Counted from the first letter of the stretch, positions 21,917-29,516 are shown. The stretch: 64,000 nt of DNA from Hyphomicrobiales bacterium (GCA_002869065.1 PKTR01000002.1:558001-622000), one strand, 5' to 3'. Numbers and translations are program-made. The notes: a model not told the origin generated them from the sequence alone.

Positions 21917-22168
21917 CTAGACATTGTGAGCCTGACTTGATCGAATTTTAGTGATTGCAACAGCCGCATCAAATCCCAGCACTTCCGCGAGTTCAAGAAA
22001 CTCAATGACATCAACCCTTCGTTGACCGCTCTCCAAGCGGGCGACAAATGACTGATACTCGCCAAGCTTCTCCGCCAGCTCCGTCTGGGTGAGACCTGCC
22101 CGCTCCCGCGCTTCGATCAGGTAGGCAATCAGTGCTGTGTGCCGCGCGCTCCCGAGTGTCTTTACCAC
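21917..22168 (-). CDS. Small XRE-family (Cro/CI-type) regulator
   Basis: 83 residues, a single helix-turn-helix domain: LIEARERAGLTQTELAEKLGEYQSFVARLESGQRRVDVIEFLELAEVLGFD. Size and position, just before a beta-class methyltransferase, recall the controller (C) proteins of type II restriction-modification systems, although this HTH subfamily is also widespread outside them. Inverted repeats just upstream (22175-22198 and 22207-22240) are candidate operators, and the divergent gene at 22256 shares that region. Confidence 0.82.
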   Translation of the reverse strand: MVKTLGSARHTALIAYLIEARERAGLTQTELAEKLGEYQSFVARLESGQRRVDVIEFLELAEVLGFDAAVAITKIRSSQAHNV

Positions 22169-22174
22169 CTCGCT

Positions 22175-22240
22175 ACCCCATCTGATTCCCGATGGGGTCT
22201 TCAGGTATATCTGATTTTCAGTTATCTTAAATTCAGATAT
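22175..22240. promoter_or_regulatory. Candidate XRE operator region with two inverted repeats
   Basis: Perfect inverted repeats ACCCCATC (22175-22182) / GATGGGGT (22191-22198) and ATATCTGA (22207-22214) / TCAGATAT (22233-22240). ATCTGATT also occurs twice, about 29 bp apart. The cluster lies 7-72 bp upstream of the leftward XRE start and before the rightward gene at 22256, where autoregulatory binding would be expected. Confidence 0.45.
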
Positions 22241-22255
22241 TTTGGAGACTTAGCG

Positions 22256-22573
22256 ATGGACTGGGTGCAGATGGTAGTTTGGGCGGTTTGCCTTTCTCCG
22301 ATTTGGGGTGCATTCGCTTGGGGATTTTGGGAAGGAACGATCCGGCCCGGCCTGATCCCGCGCAAGGTGATTATCGCCGAAGCTGATAGGTTGTGGGCAA
22401 TCGATAATGATCGCGCCTTTGATAAGGCCTGCATCGAAGAACACGCGGCATGGTATCGTTCAAACACTTTCGAGCAGGGCCGTTGGCGGCGGATAAGGCG
22501 CGAAATCATGCGCAGGGAACGCGCAAGGGGTACTACGTTTCGAAAGGTGCATCATGCTCCTGACTTTCTGTGA
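22256..22573 (+). CDS. Small membrane protein of unknown function
   Basis: 105 residues from the ATG at 22256, preceded by a GGAG at about 22244. One hydrophobic segment at residues 5-25 (QMVVWAVCLSPIWGAFAWGFW) is followed by a soluble, Arg/Glu-rich helical part ending in RRIRREIMRRERARG. I do not recognise a family. It is the only rightward gene in the island and is divergent from the XRE gene. A role as accessory to the defence operon (for example membrane sensing or toxicity) is possible but unsupported. Confidence 0.6.
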   Translation: MDWVQMVVWAVCLSPIWGAFAWGFWEGTIRPGLIPRKVIIAEADRLWAIDNDRAFDKACIEEHAAWYRSNTFEQGRWRRIRREIMRRERARGTTFRKVHHAPDFL

Positions 22574-22580
22574 GAATTGA

Positions 22581-22619
22581 AGCCTTCCGGTTTGGACTTT
22601 TCATCCTCACCGGAAGGCT
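22581..22619 (+). terminator. Hairpin after the small membrane protein gene
   Basis: Perfect 11-bp inverted repeat AGCCTTCCGGT (22581-22591) / ACCGGAAGGCT (22609-22619) with a 17-nt loop, eight bases after the stop at 22573. There is no clear U-run, so termination is likely but not certain. Confidence 0.6.
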
Positions 22620-22998
22620 GATGCCGATTTCTCCCAATCGGCAAGGGTTGGCTTTGCCTATCCTGTCGATCTGTCCTTGGAATACTTTCCAACTTCCTGA
22701 TCCTGTTATTCTCCGCTGGATTATTGCCTGTTACCTATTCCGTTTCATGCTCGTTAGCATGGAGTAGATGTTCGGGTTGGAGTGCCGGTCCGTTACCCTG
22801 TTACTCCGCACCGATGACTGAGGCCGGCGACAACCCCGGTGAAGAGACGAAACGGGAGTCGCATGACGCGCACTTTCCGCTCTCATGTAACGTCCATACA
22901 GAGTCGATAGTCGGCATCAAATGCTCGGACTCTGGTCAGGGGAATAGATTCCGGGATATTTAGCCGCTTTGCATGGCTCGCGCGTTGGCCAATTCGCT

Positions 22999-23028
22999 GG
23001 GGTAACATGGGGGAACCGGGCCGAGACG
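22999..23028 (+). repeat. 30-bp direct repeat, copy 1
   Basis: Begins GGGGTAACATGGGGGAAC and ends CCGAGACG; identical over 30 bp to 24446-24475. It lies 35 bp beyond the stop of the leftward DUF4268-type gene. Confidence 0.85.
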
Positions 23029-23062
23029 AAAGTCCTGAATGGCACGGCGGTCGCAAACGCGT

Positions 23063-24205
23063 CTACCGCTGTGCTGCCTCGGTCTTCAAATTACGGATCG
23101 CGCCGAGAAATTTCTCGTGGATTGCCTCTTCCAGTCGATCTGAAGCATCTGCCGCCCATTCAATAATCTCAGGCCAGACATCCGAATTGAAGCCATCGCA
23201 CTGGTACTCTGCTTCGATCCTACTCGCCTTCTTCTCATCCATGCGCCGCCAATTTAGTGGTACGCCAAAAAGCTCTTCGATTTTATCTTTGTCCTGATAG
23301 AGGCGATCAAAAAGCCATTTGTTTTCGTCGGCCTCGAACCTCGTCAGGTTCAGCTTCACGGCGATGGAATTTTGGGTGAAGACGATTGAATAGTGACACC
23401 CGTCAATGGACGACGATGTGATCCAGTTGTCAGTTGTGATATTCGGTGACGGGAAAAGCCCTACAGGACGAATGGCAAAACGCGCGCTCACCGCTTTCCA
23501 AAATTCTTGGCGGACAACGTGTCGGCGCTCCTGAGCTCCCTTCGCGGTTTTTTCCTCTGCGTCCTTCTGCACCATCCGTATCATATAATCGGCGGCTTCT
23601 GGAGTTGGTATGACCTGCTGAAGATCAATCAAAAGCTCTTCGCCATACTTGTAGGGAATGACCTTGACGCACCGCGCATCAATTTGGTGCTCGCGAAGCC
23701 AAAGAACGGTGGCCGTAACTTCCCGCCTGAAGTTCGCAGCTATAAATACGATCCGTTGATCGTTTCCTTCATTCAGCACGAATTCGTCTAGCGTGCCTAC
23801 CTCAAGAAACTCGCAAATCGCTGCCGCCGCATCGCCGCCGCCTTGGCGATCAAGATACTGCTGAAAAATTCCGACTATCTCGGCCTTCTTCAGGCTTGAG
23901 CAGTATGCCGCGTACTTGATTGCCTGCCAGGTAACGTCTCTTCCCGAGTCGTCCAGCTTATTCTCAATAACAACGATCTGGCCGTTGCGATCCAACGCCA
24001 ATAGGTCAAGCCGCTCACGGGTGCCGTCGAAACCATCAAACTCTTTTTGGATAATCAGCAGGTCATCGTCGAGCGCGTCTCCCAGCGCCTCGGGTGATGC
24101 CGCCAACCATTCTTGGAGGTGTTCGCGTTCCTTGATGCGTTCTGCAGCAAAGGTGGTGCTTTCCAGCTTGTGGATGCGATTTCCGTGCCGGTCGATGCGA
24201 AACAT
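23063..24205 (-). CDS. DUF4268-type protein with PD-(D/E)XK nuclease-like N-terminus
   Basis: 380 residues from the ATG at 24205; a GTG nine bases upstream is in frame. The N-terminal part has the nuclease-like signature RLDLLALDRNGQIVVIENKLDDSGRD with D67 and E81-x-K83, typical of PD-(D/E)XK folds, and the downstream helix WQAIKYAAYCSSLK. The C-terminal part (FWKAVSARF...NWRRMDEKKASRIE) resembles DUF4268 proteins often found beside restriction-modification genes. It may be a stand-alone nuclease or defence factor; no partner is evident. The gene is bracketed by the 30-bp repeats at 22999 and 24446, suggesting it came as a cassette. Confidence 0.7.
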   Translation of the reverse strand: MFRIDRHGNRIHKLESTTFAAERIKEREHLQEWLAASPEALGDALDDDLLIIQKEFDGFDGTRERLDLLALDRNGQIVVIENKLDDSGRDVTWQAIKYAAYCSSLKKAEIVGIFQQYLDRQGGGDAAAAICEFLEVGTLDEFVLNEGNDQRIVFIAANFRREVTATVLWLREHQIDARCVKVIPYKYGEELLIDLQQVIPTPEAADYMIRMVQKDAEEKTAKGAQERRHVVRQEFWKAVSARFAIRPVGLFPSPNITTDNWITSSSIDGCHYSIVFTQNSIAVKLNLTRFEADENKWLFDRLYQDKDKIEELFGVPLNWRRMDEKKASRIEAEYQCDGFNSDVWPEIIEWAADASDRLEEAIHEKFLGAIRNLKTEAAQR

Positions 24206-24445
24206 TATGGGCACCTGTTATTTCTTCTTCAACTATGAACTAACCATACAGCGTCGGTTCAATGAGGATCAATTAGCGATTCAGTGACAAGCAGCAGCGG
24301 TTCTTTGGTGTTTCTCTGTTTCTCATCTTGTTTCCCGTTTGGTTCTAGCGTTTCCCGCGCCTGTTTCGTCGGCACCACTTACTATACGCAGGCACCGACT
24401 CGATTAAAGACATCGGCGTGTTTCTTTGTGTTTCCCCATTTCTCC

Positions 24446-24475
24446 GGGGTAACATGGGGGAACCGGGCCGAGACG
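24446..24475 (+). repeat. 30-bp direct repeat, copy 2
   Basis: Identical to 22999-23028. It lies 10 bp beyond the stop of the leftward integrase-N-like gene at 24485, so each copy follows the 3' end of a leftward gene. Confidence 0.85.
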
Positions 24476-24484
24476 GGCCTTGAG

Positions 24485-25069
24485 TCATTTGGCCCGTCTC
24501 AGCAATTCGCCGCTCTTGTGCATCGGGCGTGGATCGTTTCCTGCCATCGCTTCGATGCGTGCTTCGCGGGCCAAACGTTTTGCCAAGTCCAGCGGCAGAT
24601 TGCCGGACTTGCCCAAGGTGATTTTGCCTTGTGTGCTGCGCCCGTTGATCCTGAACATGACGATATAGGTCTTCACGCCTGTTGGCCGAATGCGCAGGCC
24701 GAATCCCGGCACCGCCTCTGACCAGATTGTGTACTCGGTTGACCGGGGTGGAGCCGTTGCCACGCTTTCTTCTGTGAGGTCGGGCCGCACAACTACGGCA
24801 AGCTTCTGCACCTCAGCGTTGACGTTCGGCACGAAAAGCAGCTCGTCGGGGTCGATGTCCTCTATGTCGTCTCCTGACAGTTCCACCGTCTCCCGATAAA
24901 AGCGGGGGAGCATGTCCCGAAAAGCGCGACGAGCGAAGGCATCCGAATAGCCTTGATGGCGTAATGCCCAATAGGCATCATTGCGGGCGCGGGGATCGTG
25001 AGGTCCGATTGGCTCGTGCTGCTTGCGCCGCAAGAGCTGTCTATCAGTGGGATTCTTGCGGGGCTTCAT
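24485..25069 (-). CDS. Free-standing integrase N-terminal-like protein
   Basis: 194 residues. The C-terminal third resembles the DUF4102-type arm-binding domain found at the start of many tyrosine integrases: AVPGFGLRIRPTGVKTYIVMFRINGRSTQGKITLGKSGNLPLDLAKRLAREARIEAMAGNDPR. Compare GFGCRVRGNGHKTFIVMYRAGGR in the full integrase of this island. The catalytic domain is absent and the frame stops cleanly, so this is either a truncated integrase or an independent DNA-binding protein. The first 120 residues (helical, acidic) have no match I can name. Gene order with the small protein upstream suggests one operon. Confidence 0.6.
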   Translation of the reverse strand: MKPRKNPTDRQLLRRKQHEPIGPHDPRARNDAYWALRHQGYSDAFARRAFRDMLPRFYRETVELSGDDIEDIDPDELLFVPNVNAEVQKLAVVVRPDLTEESVATAPPRSTEYTIWSEAVPGFGLRIRPTGVKTYIVMFRINGRSTQGKITLGKSGNLPLDLAKRLAREARIEAMAGNDPRPMHKSGELLRRAK

Positions 25070-25102
25070 CGCTCAAGCCCCGCAAGTTTCAATCCATAGA
25101 GG

Positions 25103-25306
25103 TTACCGGACTTCCGCGACTTCGGCCTCCAAGTATCCCGCGATCTGCGGGATACTCGCGGTCGTGTAAACCGAGGGGCCGGATTTGAGATAGACGATGC
25201 CACCCTCCGCGCCGTTGGGGCGACCTCCGGCGATTTCGCTGCGGCGGACAAGCGCCCCGCCGCCTTTGGCCGGGATGAGAATGAAGTCGTTGGTTTCGTG
25301 TTCCAT
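25103..25306 (-). CDS. Small hypothetical protein of the island
   Basis: 67 residues with a good AAAGGA ribosome binding site about ten bases before the ATG at 25306. It begins MEHETNDFILIPAKGGGALVRRSEIAGG and contains no membrane segment or known motif. It precedes the integrase-N-like gene by 33 bp on the same strand and probably shares its transcript. Function unknown; it looks like a short cytoplasmic element-borne protein. Confidence 0.55.
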   Translation of the reverse strand: MEHETNDFILIPAKGGGALVRRSEIAGGRPNGAEGGIVYLKSGPSVYTTASIPQIAGYLEAEVAEVR

Positions 25307-25434
25307 GACATGTGTCCTTTCACTGGGTTGGTGTCATGGTGAGGCGCAGCGGCCTTCACCTCTAATAACAAACCAGACCCTCCAAGGGTGTCAACTAATT
25401 GTTTTCGTTCAGAAAATTTTCCTTTTTGCATAGT

Positions 25435-25716
25435 TCAAACCTCCTCAAACGGCATACCGAGACCGGATTTCAGGTAGGAGAATGTCGATTTGCTTCGCGC
25501 TCGCTCGCTGGAATTTTCGAAAGGGCCTTCGAGGCGCTGAAAGGTCCATGCCTCCAATGCGTCGGCTCGATACCGCACAGCCCGTCCGAATTTCCAATAA
25601 CGCGGACCACCTCCGGTCACGATTAGCTTGGCGAGCCAGTTGGGCGAGCAGCTAAGGCCAAGCTGTTCCCGAACGAATTTGGCGGCTTGAATGCGGGTAA
25701 GATAAATGGGTCTCAT
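25435..25716 (-). CDS. AlpA/Xis-like helix-turn-helix protein
   Basis: 93 residues. The core LTRIQAAKFVREQLGLSCSPNWLAKLIVTGGGPRYWKFGRAVRYRADALEAW has the winged-HTH pattern of AlpA/excisionase-type proteins: a DNA-binding helix, then a GxGPxYxKxGRxVRY wing and a DLxxW-like helix. Such proteins often direct excision (recombination directionality factors) or regulate the integrase. Its location 100 bp after the integrase gene, both leftward, supports this. The C-terminal 30 residues are unassigned. Confidence 0.72.
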   Translation of the reverse strand: MRPIYLTRIQAAKFVREQLGLSCSPNWLAKLIVTGGGPRYWKFGRAVRYRADALEAWTFQRLEGPFENSSERARSKSTFSYLKSGLGMPFEEV

Positions 25717-25815
25717 TTTGTTTCTCCGTTTCTCAAAGTTGCCGGAGACGCCCTCCGGTAACTGTAGATACCGGCGTTCATGATTTGTCCCACAAAATCT
25801 GAGTGAAATATTTTT

Positions 25816-27126
25816 CTAGCTGTCGGCAGTCGGCTTTTGCGGTGCCGCACTCAAAGCGCTCATGATGGTGTCCGCGATGTGTTCTGACGTCCTTTTCAAT
25901 GGATCATCGCCCAAATGCGCGTAACGCTGCGTGGCGGCGGTCGACTTGTGACCTAGTAGCTTGCCAAGGATGACTAGCCCCATGCCGCTTTCCGCTCCAA
26001 TCGAAGCGTAGGTATGCCTGAGATCATGGAGCCGTAGACCCTGAAGCTCTGCATGTTCGGTTATGCGCTGCCAAGGCCGTTGCAGATCGGCGCGTGGTTT
26101 ATCGGGACTGTTGCCCGCTATGACATAGACGCTTGAACGTTCGAGGCTCGAAAGGATTTCGATAGCCGCTCTTGGTACTACAATCTTTTTCTGGCCTGTT
26201 TTGCTGTCTGGAAGATTGAGAATGCCGCGCTCGAAGTCCACTTCTTCCCATCGCAGATGCAGGATTTCGCGCAAGCGGCAACCGGTCAGCATCAGCAGCC
26301 GGATCGCTGCGACGACATGCGGCGAGAATACCTCGCGCTGGTTCTCGGGCCGTTTCGGTCTGTGCTTTGCCTTGCGGCCCTCATTGAACTTCCAAGGCAG
26401 GCCTTCGGTTTCTGCGAGCTTCAAGGTTTCACCAAGGCGGCGAAACTCCTCGGGCTTCAAAAAGCGGTCGCCTCTTCCGTCCTTATAGAGCTGCACACCT
26501 CGGCAGGGATTGGCCTGCACATAATCGCGCCTGACTGCATAGGTGAAGATGCCGCCCAGCAATCGCACCGTCCGTGTGGCGGTTCCCTTGCCGCCTTTCA
26601 CAATCGACTTGCCTCGCTTCCCTGTCTTTTTCTCCCGCGCCGTCTTGCCTTGCGCAACGTCACGCAAGAAGCGCTCAATGTCTGTGCGTGATATAGCGCC
26701 GATGCGCTTTCGACCGAGAAGCGGCCTTATGTGGGCTTCGATCCGGCTGATATCGCTTTGAATGGTCGTTGGCTTTTTGTGCTCGACGCCCTCCTGCATG
26801 TACTCGTCGCACAATTCGGAAACCGTCATTTCCGCTCGCTGCTTTGCGCGTTCGGCGGCAACGTCCTCGCCGAGCTGCGCCTTGGCCAGAATCTTTGAAG
26901 CCTCAACTCGCGCCTGATCGACGGTCAACTTTCCATAGGTGCCAATGGTGACTTTGCGCGGGACAGCGTTTCGGCCACCAGCGCGATACATAACGATAAA
27001 GGTCTTGTGCCCGTTCCCCCGAACCCGACACCCAAAGCCCGATAGCTTTCCGCACCACTCTACATAGTCCTTCCCTGTCGCGGGCAGGCCATCGACAACC
27101 TGTTTGGTCAAGCGCGGTTTTGTCAT
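25816..27126 (-). CDS. Tyrosine-type integrase (phage/island family, DUF4102 N-terminus)
   Basis: 436 residues from the ATG at 27126. The N-terminal arm-binding domain (LSGFGCRVRGNGHKTFIVMYRAGG) is followed by a SAM-like core-binding domain and a C-terminal catalytic domain. The latter has the first catalytic Arg in LTGCRLREILHLRWEEVD, the HxxR of HDLRHTYASIG and the His/Tyr end GHKSTAATQRYAHLGDDP. All catalytic residues are present, so it should be active. The gene lies 160 bp from the right attachment repeat, reading inwards, which is the normal place for an integrase targeting a tRNA. Upstream are the arm-type repeats at 27139-27159. Confidence 0.93.
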   Translation of the reverse strand: MTKPRLTKQVVDGLPATGKDYVEWCGKLSGFGCRVRGNGHKTFIVMYRAGGRNAVPRKVTIGTYGKLTVDQARVEASKILAKAQLGEDVAAERAKQRAEMTVSELCDEYMQEGVEHKKPTTIQSDISRIEAHIRPLLGRKRIGAISRTDIERFLRDVAQGKTAREKKTGKRGKSIVKGGKGTATRTVRLLGGIFTYAVRRDYVQANPCRGVQLYKDGRGDRFLKPEEFRRLGETLKLAETEGLPWKFNEGRKAKHRPKRPENQREVFSPHVVAAIRLLMLTGCRLREILHLRWEEVDFERGILNLPDSKTGQKKIVVPRAAIEILSSLERSSVYVIAGNSPDKPRADLQRPWQRITEHAELQGLRLHDLRHTYASIGAESGMGLVILGKLLGHKSTAATQRYAHLGDDPLKRTSEHIADTIMSALSAAPQKPTADS

Positions 27127-27138
27127 TGTCTGTTCTCT

Positions 27139-27159
27139 CGGGTAGCACCGGGGTAGCAC
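27139..27159 (+). repeat. Integrase arm-type site, right end
   Basis: 21 bp identical to 18047-18067, two tandem GGGTAGCAC motifs. It sits 13 bp upstream of the integrase start and 130 bp from the right attachment repeat, where it could also serve integrase autoregulation. Confidence 0.65.
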
Positions 27160-27287
27160 ATTAGCGGTAAAGCCGAGAAATCTCGAAAGCACCGCTCACC
27201 CAAAAGAAACACTATTTTTCAAGCTAGATCAATATGTTACGTAAAATCCAGATATTACGGGTAAAGCCGGGGAATAAGAAAATTTCA

Positions 27288-27334
27288 CCCTCCGAAGGCA
27301 GAGGTCAGAGGTTCGAATCCTCTCGGGTGCGCCA
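27288..27334 (+). repeat. Attachment-site repeat, right (attR, tRNA-Arg 3' remnant)
   Basis: A 47-bp copy of the 3' half of tRNA-Arg(CCG), from the anticodon stem to CCA, lacking any 5' half. The T-stem reads AGAGG/CCTCT instead of ACAGG/CCTGT. It is the right boundary of the island. Confidence 0.9.
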
Positions 27335-27386
27335 TTCTCACTACGTTCGAATAGCTTCCCGATTGCTCGACTGGGTTCGGACTTCG

Positions 27387-27404
27387 TCCTCTCGGGTGCG
27401 CCAT
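27387..27404 (+). repeat. Second partial tRNA-Arg 3' remnant
   Basis: 18 bp (TCCTCTCGGGTGCGCCAT) identical to 27318-27335, preceded by a weaker GTTCG match. It carries the CCTCT version of the T-stem, as in the right attachment repeat, and may be a scar of another integration at the same tRNA. Confidence 0.6.
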
Positions 27405-27720
27405 ATTTCCCAATAGCTTATATGAAATATGAAAATGGCTCCTTTGGAAAAGGAACCACATAGTCACCACCAGACCTGCTTAGTCGACGCCTTGCGGACC
27501 AGGTCCATAGATGCGTTTGAGCGGGACGATGCGCTGCATCGCGGGCGTGAACTTGCCATGGACGGGCTGTGTCCCGAATCCGATTTCGTTCGGCGATGCA
27601 AACTACTTCCGGAACCTTGATTTGCGACAGCGCCGAGTATTCACCAGATCATCAATGCGCGGCCTATCAAGCCGAGGGTTCCGGCTTGCCTGACCCGGAT
27701 CGACTATCCCAATCCGTCCT
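27405..27720. other. Junction segment without a convincing gene
   Basis: About 315 bp between the tRNA remnants and the pxpA stop. Short frames read like eroded protein (for example a stretch IHQIINARPIKPRVPACLTRIDYPNPSFKVFFLGTGRPYY in one plus-strand frame), but none has a start and ribosome binding site. A broken gene is possible; I cannot identify it. Confidence 0.3.
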
Positions 27721-28494
27721 TCAAAGTGTTCTTCCTCGGAACTGGCCGACCGTATTACCAGCCTCCTCCAAGGCCTTCCTTGTCGATCTGGCGATTTCCA
27801 CGGCCTCAGGCGTGTCGCCATGCAGACAGATCGTGTCGATGCGGGTCGGAATGTGTTTGCCGCTTTCCGTGATGATCGCGCCCGCGTGGATCATCTCTAC
27901 CATGCGGGCGGCCGCGCGGTTCGCGTCGTGGATCACGGCTCCGGGTTGGCTGCGATGGACCAATGTCGCATCGTCGTTGTAGGCCCGGTCGGCAAAGATT
28001 TCACAGGCCGCCGCGCAGCCCAACTCGCGTGCGGCGGCTTCTTGCGCCGTGCCAGCCAAAACCATGACGATGAGGCCCGGCGCAACCGACAGCGCCGCGC
28101 GGTAGCACGTCAGCGCCAAGGCCTTGTCTTCCGAAGCCATGTTTGCAAGCGCCCCGTGCAGTTTCAGATGCCGAAGGTCCGCCCCGACCGAGCGCGCCAT
28201 ACCTTCAGCCGCCCCGACCTGATAGCGGATCAGATTTCCAAGGCTCTCACCCGGCAACGAGATGCGCTGGCGCCCAAAGCCCTGAAGATCGGCAAAGCCG
28301 GGATGGGCGCCGATGCCAACACCGCGGTTGTTTGCGACCTGAATCGTCTTGGCCATCACATCCGGATCACCTGCGTGCAGGCCGCAGGCGATGTTGGCCG
28401 AAGTGACGATGTCCAAAAGGGCCAGATCGTCGCCCATGACCCATGGGCCGAAGCTCTCTCCCATATCCGCGTTTAGGTCGACGCTTTTGATCAT
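27721..28494 (-). CDS. pxpA: 5-oxoprolinase subunit A (PxpA, LamB/YcsF family)
   Basis: 257 residues. The family opening IKSVDLNADMGESFGPWVMGDD and the NIACGLHAGDPDVMAKTI segment are diagnostic. With PxpB and PxpC it forms the bacterial ATP-dependent 5-oxoprolinase, opening 5-oxo-L-proline to L-glutamate in the cytoplasm. The start overlaps the end of pxpC by ATGA. It is the last gene of a leftward cluster carrying a TRAP transporter, which suggests the substrate is taken up from outside. All three subunits are present. Confidence 0.94.
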   Translation of the reverse strand: MIKSVDLNADMGESFGPWVMGDDLALLDIVTSANIACGLHAGDPDVMAKTIQVANNRGVGIGAHPGFADLQGFGRQRISLPGESLGNLIRYQVGAAEGMARSVGADLRHLKLHGALANMASEDKALALTCYRAALSVAPGLIVMVLAGTAQEAAARELGCAAACEIFADRAYNDDATLVHRSQPGAVIHDANRAAARMVEMIHAGAIITESGKHIPTRIDTICLHGDTPEAVEIARSTRKALEEAGNTVGQFRGRTL

Positions 28495-29516
28495 GCTCCA
28501 CCTCGCTCAAGGTCATCGCCGGAAGTCACGCCGCTGACCAATTGATAGGACAGCAAATCGGCTATTGTCGCGGGGTCGCGGATCAGAGGCGTCAGTTTTT
28601 TCACCAGCGCATTGGTGGATTCCATGTTCCGCCTCTGGATCGCGACTGCCTCGTCCAGCGTCACGAACGTGAACCGCAGGAGTTCGCCGGGTCGGGCCTG
28701 GACAACACGCGGCAGATCGGCCGGCAGAACCGAGCCGATCCGGGGATAGCCGCCGGTTGTCTGACATTCGCATAGCAGGACAAACGGTATGCCGTCACCG
28801 GTGATCTGGATGTCGCCGGGAACAATCACTTCGGACAGAACACTCCGGCCGGTGTCGCTTCCAAAGCCGCCGCCCTCGGGGAGAAGGCGCACGCCCATGC
28901 GGTTACCGCGTGGATCCCTTTTAAACGTCGTCGCTTCAAAACGCGCCAACGCGTCAGACGCGAAAAGACCTGTCTGGAGACTTGAAACGATCCGAACGGT
29001 TCCGCCGCCGTACCGGTCCTCGGGGTCAAGCTTCATTCCCACCACGTCTTGGCCATCGTGGCCCACGGCAAGGCGATCGCCAGGTTTTACCGGCGTACCA
29101 AGCCCAGCGGCCAGATGCGCGCTACATGCGCCCAGACGCTGTGGGATCTCAAGCCCTCCGCCCAGATGCAGGTAACCGTAGGTGCCCGTCTCGGCTGCCC
29201 CAATCGACAGACACGCGCCCTTGGGCAAGAGATGGCTGGCGTTCCAGACGACCCGGGCGCCGTCGATGCTGGCGCGCATTGGCGCGCCGGTCAGTGCGAT
29301 GCGCATGTCTTCGGTGGCTTCGAAATCGCCGCCCATACTGGCCATTTCCAGCGCTGGGCGGGTGCTTTTCTGCCTTAAAAGAGCGGCCCCTTCATCCAGC
29401 GCCAACCGATCGGCAGCCCCGCCACGCGACAGCCCAAAAGCAAGATAACCCGGCCGACCGAGGTCTTGCACGGTGACGCCCGGCCCCGTGCGGTGAACGA
29501 TCAAGGCGCGGCTCAC
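28491..29516 (-). CDS. pxpC: 5-oxoprolinase subunit C (PxpC, biotin-dependent carboxylase-like/KipA)
   Basis: 341 residues. The opening HRTGPGVTVQDLGRPGYLAFGLSRGGAADRLALDEGAALL is the classical start of the KipA/urea-amidolyase-like domain. Later segments RVGVRLLPEGG-like RMGVRLLPEGGG and QITGDGIPFVLLCECQTTGGYPRIG are conserved. It carries no biotin itself despite the domain name. Overlaps of four bases with both pxpB (29513-29516) and pxpA (28491-28494) show tight translational coupling and support a stoichiometric complex. Confidence 0.93.
   Translation of the reverse strand: MSRALIVHRTGPGVTVQDLGRPGYLAFGLSRGGAADRLALDEGAALLRQKSTRPALEMASMGGDFEATEDMRIALTGAPMRASIDGARVVWNASHLLPKGACLSIGAAETGTYGYLHLGGGLEIPQRLGACSAHLAAGLGTPVKPGDRLAVGHDGQDVVGMKLDPEDRYGGGTVRIVSSLQTGLFASDALARFEATTFKRDPRGNRMGVRLLPEGGGFGSDTGRSVLSEVIVPGDIQITGDGIPFVLLCECQTTGGYPRIGSVLPADLPRVVQARPGELLRFTFVTLDEAVAIQRRNMESTNALVKKLTPLIRDPATIADLLSYQLVSGVTSGDDLERGGA

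Larger units (their letters stand above)
22574..23062. other. Gene-poor stretch with hairpin and direct repeat
   Basis: About 490 bp between the small membrane protein gene and the stop of the DUF4268-type gene. It holds the hairpin at 22581-22619 and the left 30-bp direct repeat at 22999-23028. Short reading frames are present, but none has an obvious ribosome binding site or family signature. Confidence 0.4.

Noticed and set aside
22570-22767. 65-codon plus-strand frame starting with GTG at the end of the small membrane protein gene
   Set aside because: No ribosome binding site, overlaps a perfect hairpin, and has no family character.
26201-26761. Plus-strand frames inside the integrase gene
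   Set aside because: They lie wholly opposite conserved integrase coding sequence and have no independent support.
27288-27334. Second tRNA-Arg gene
   Set aside because: Only the 3' half (anticodon stem onwards) is present; acceptor 5' strand and D-arm are missing, so it is an attachment-site remnant.
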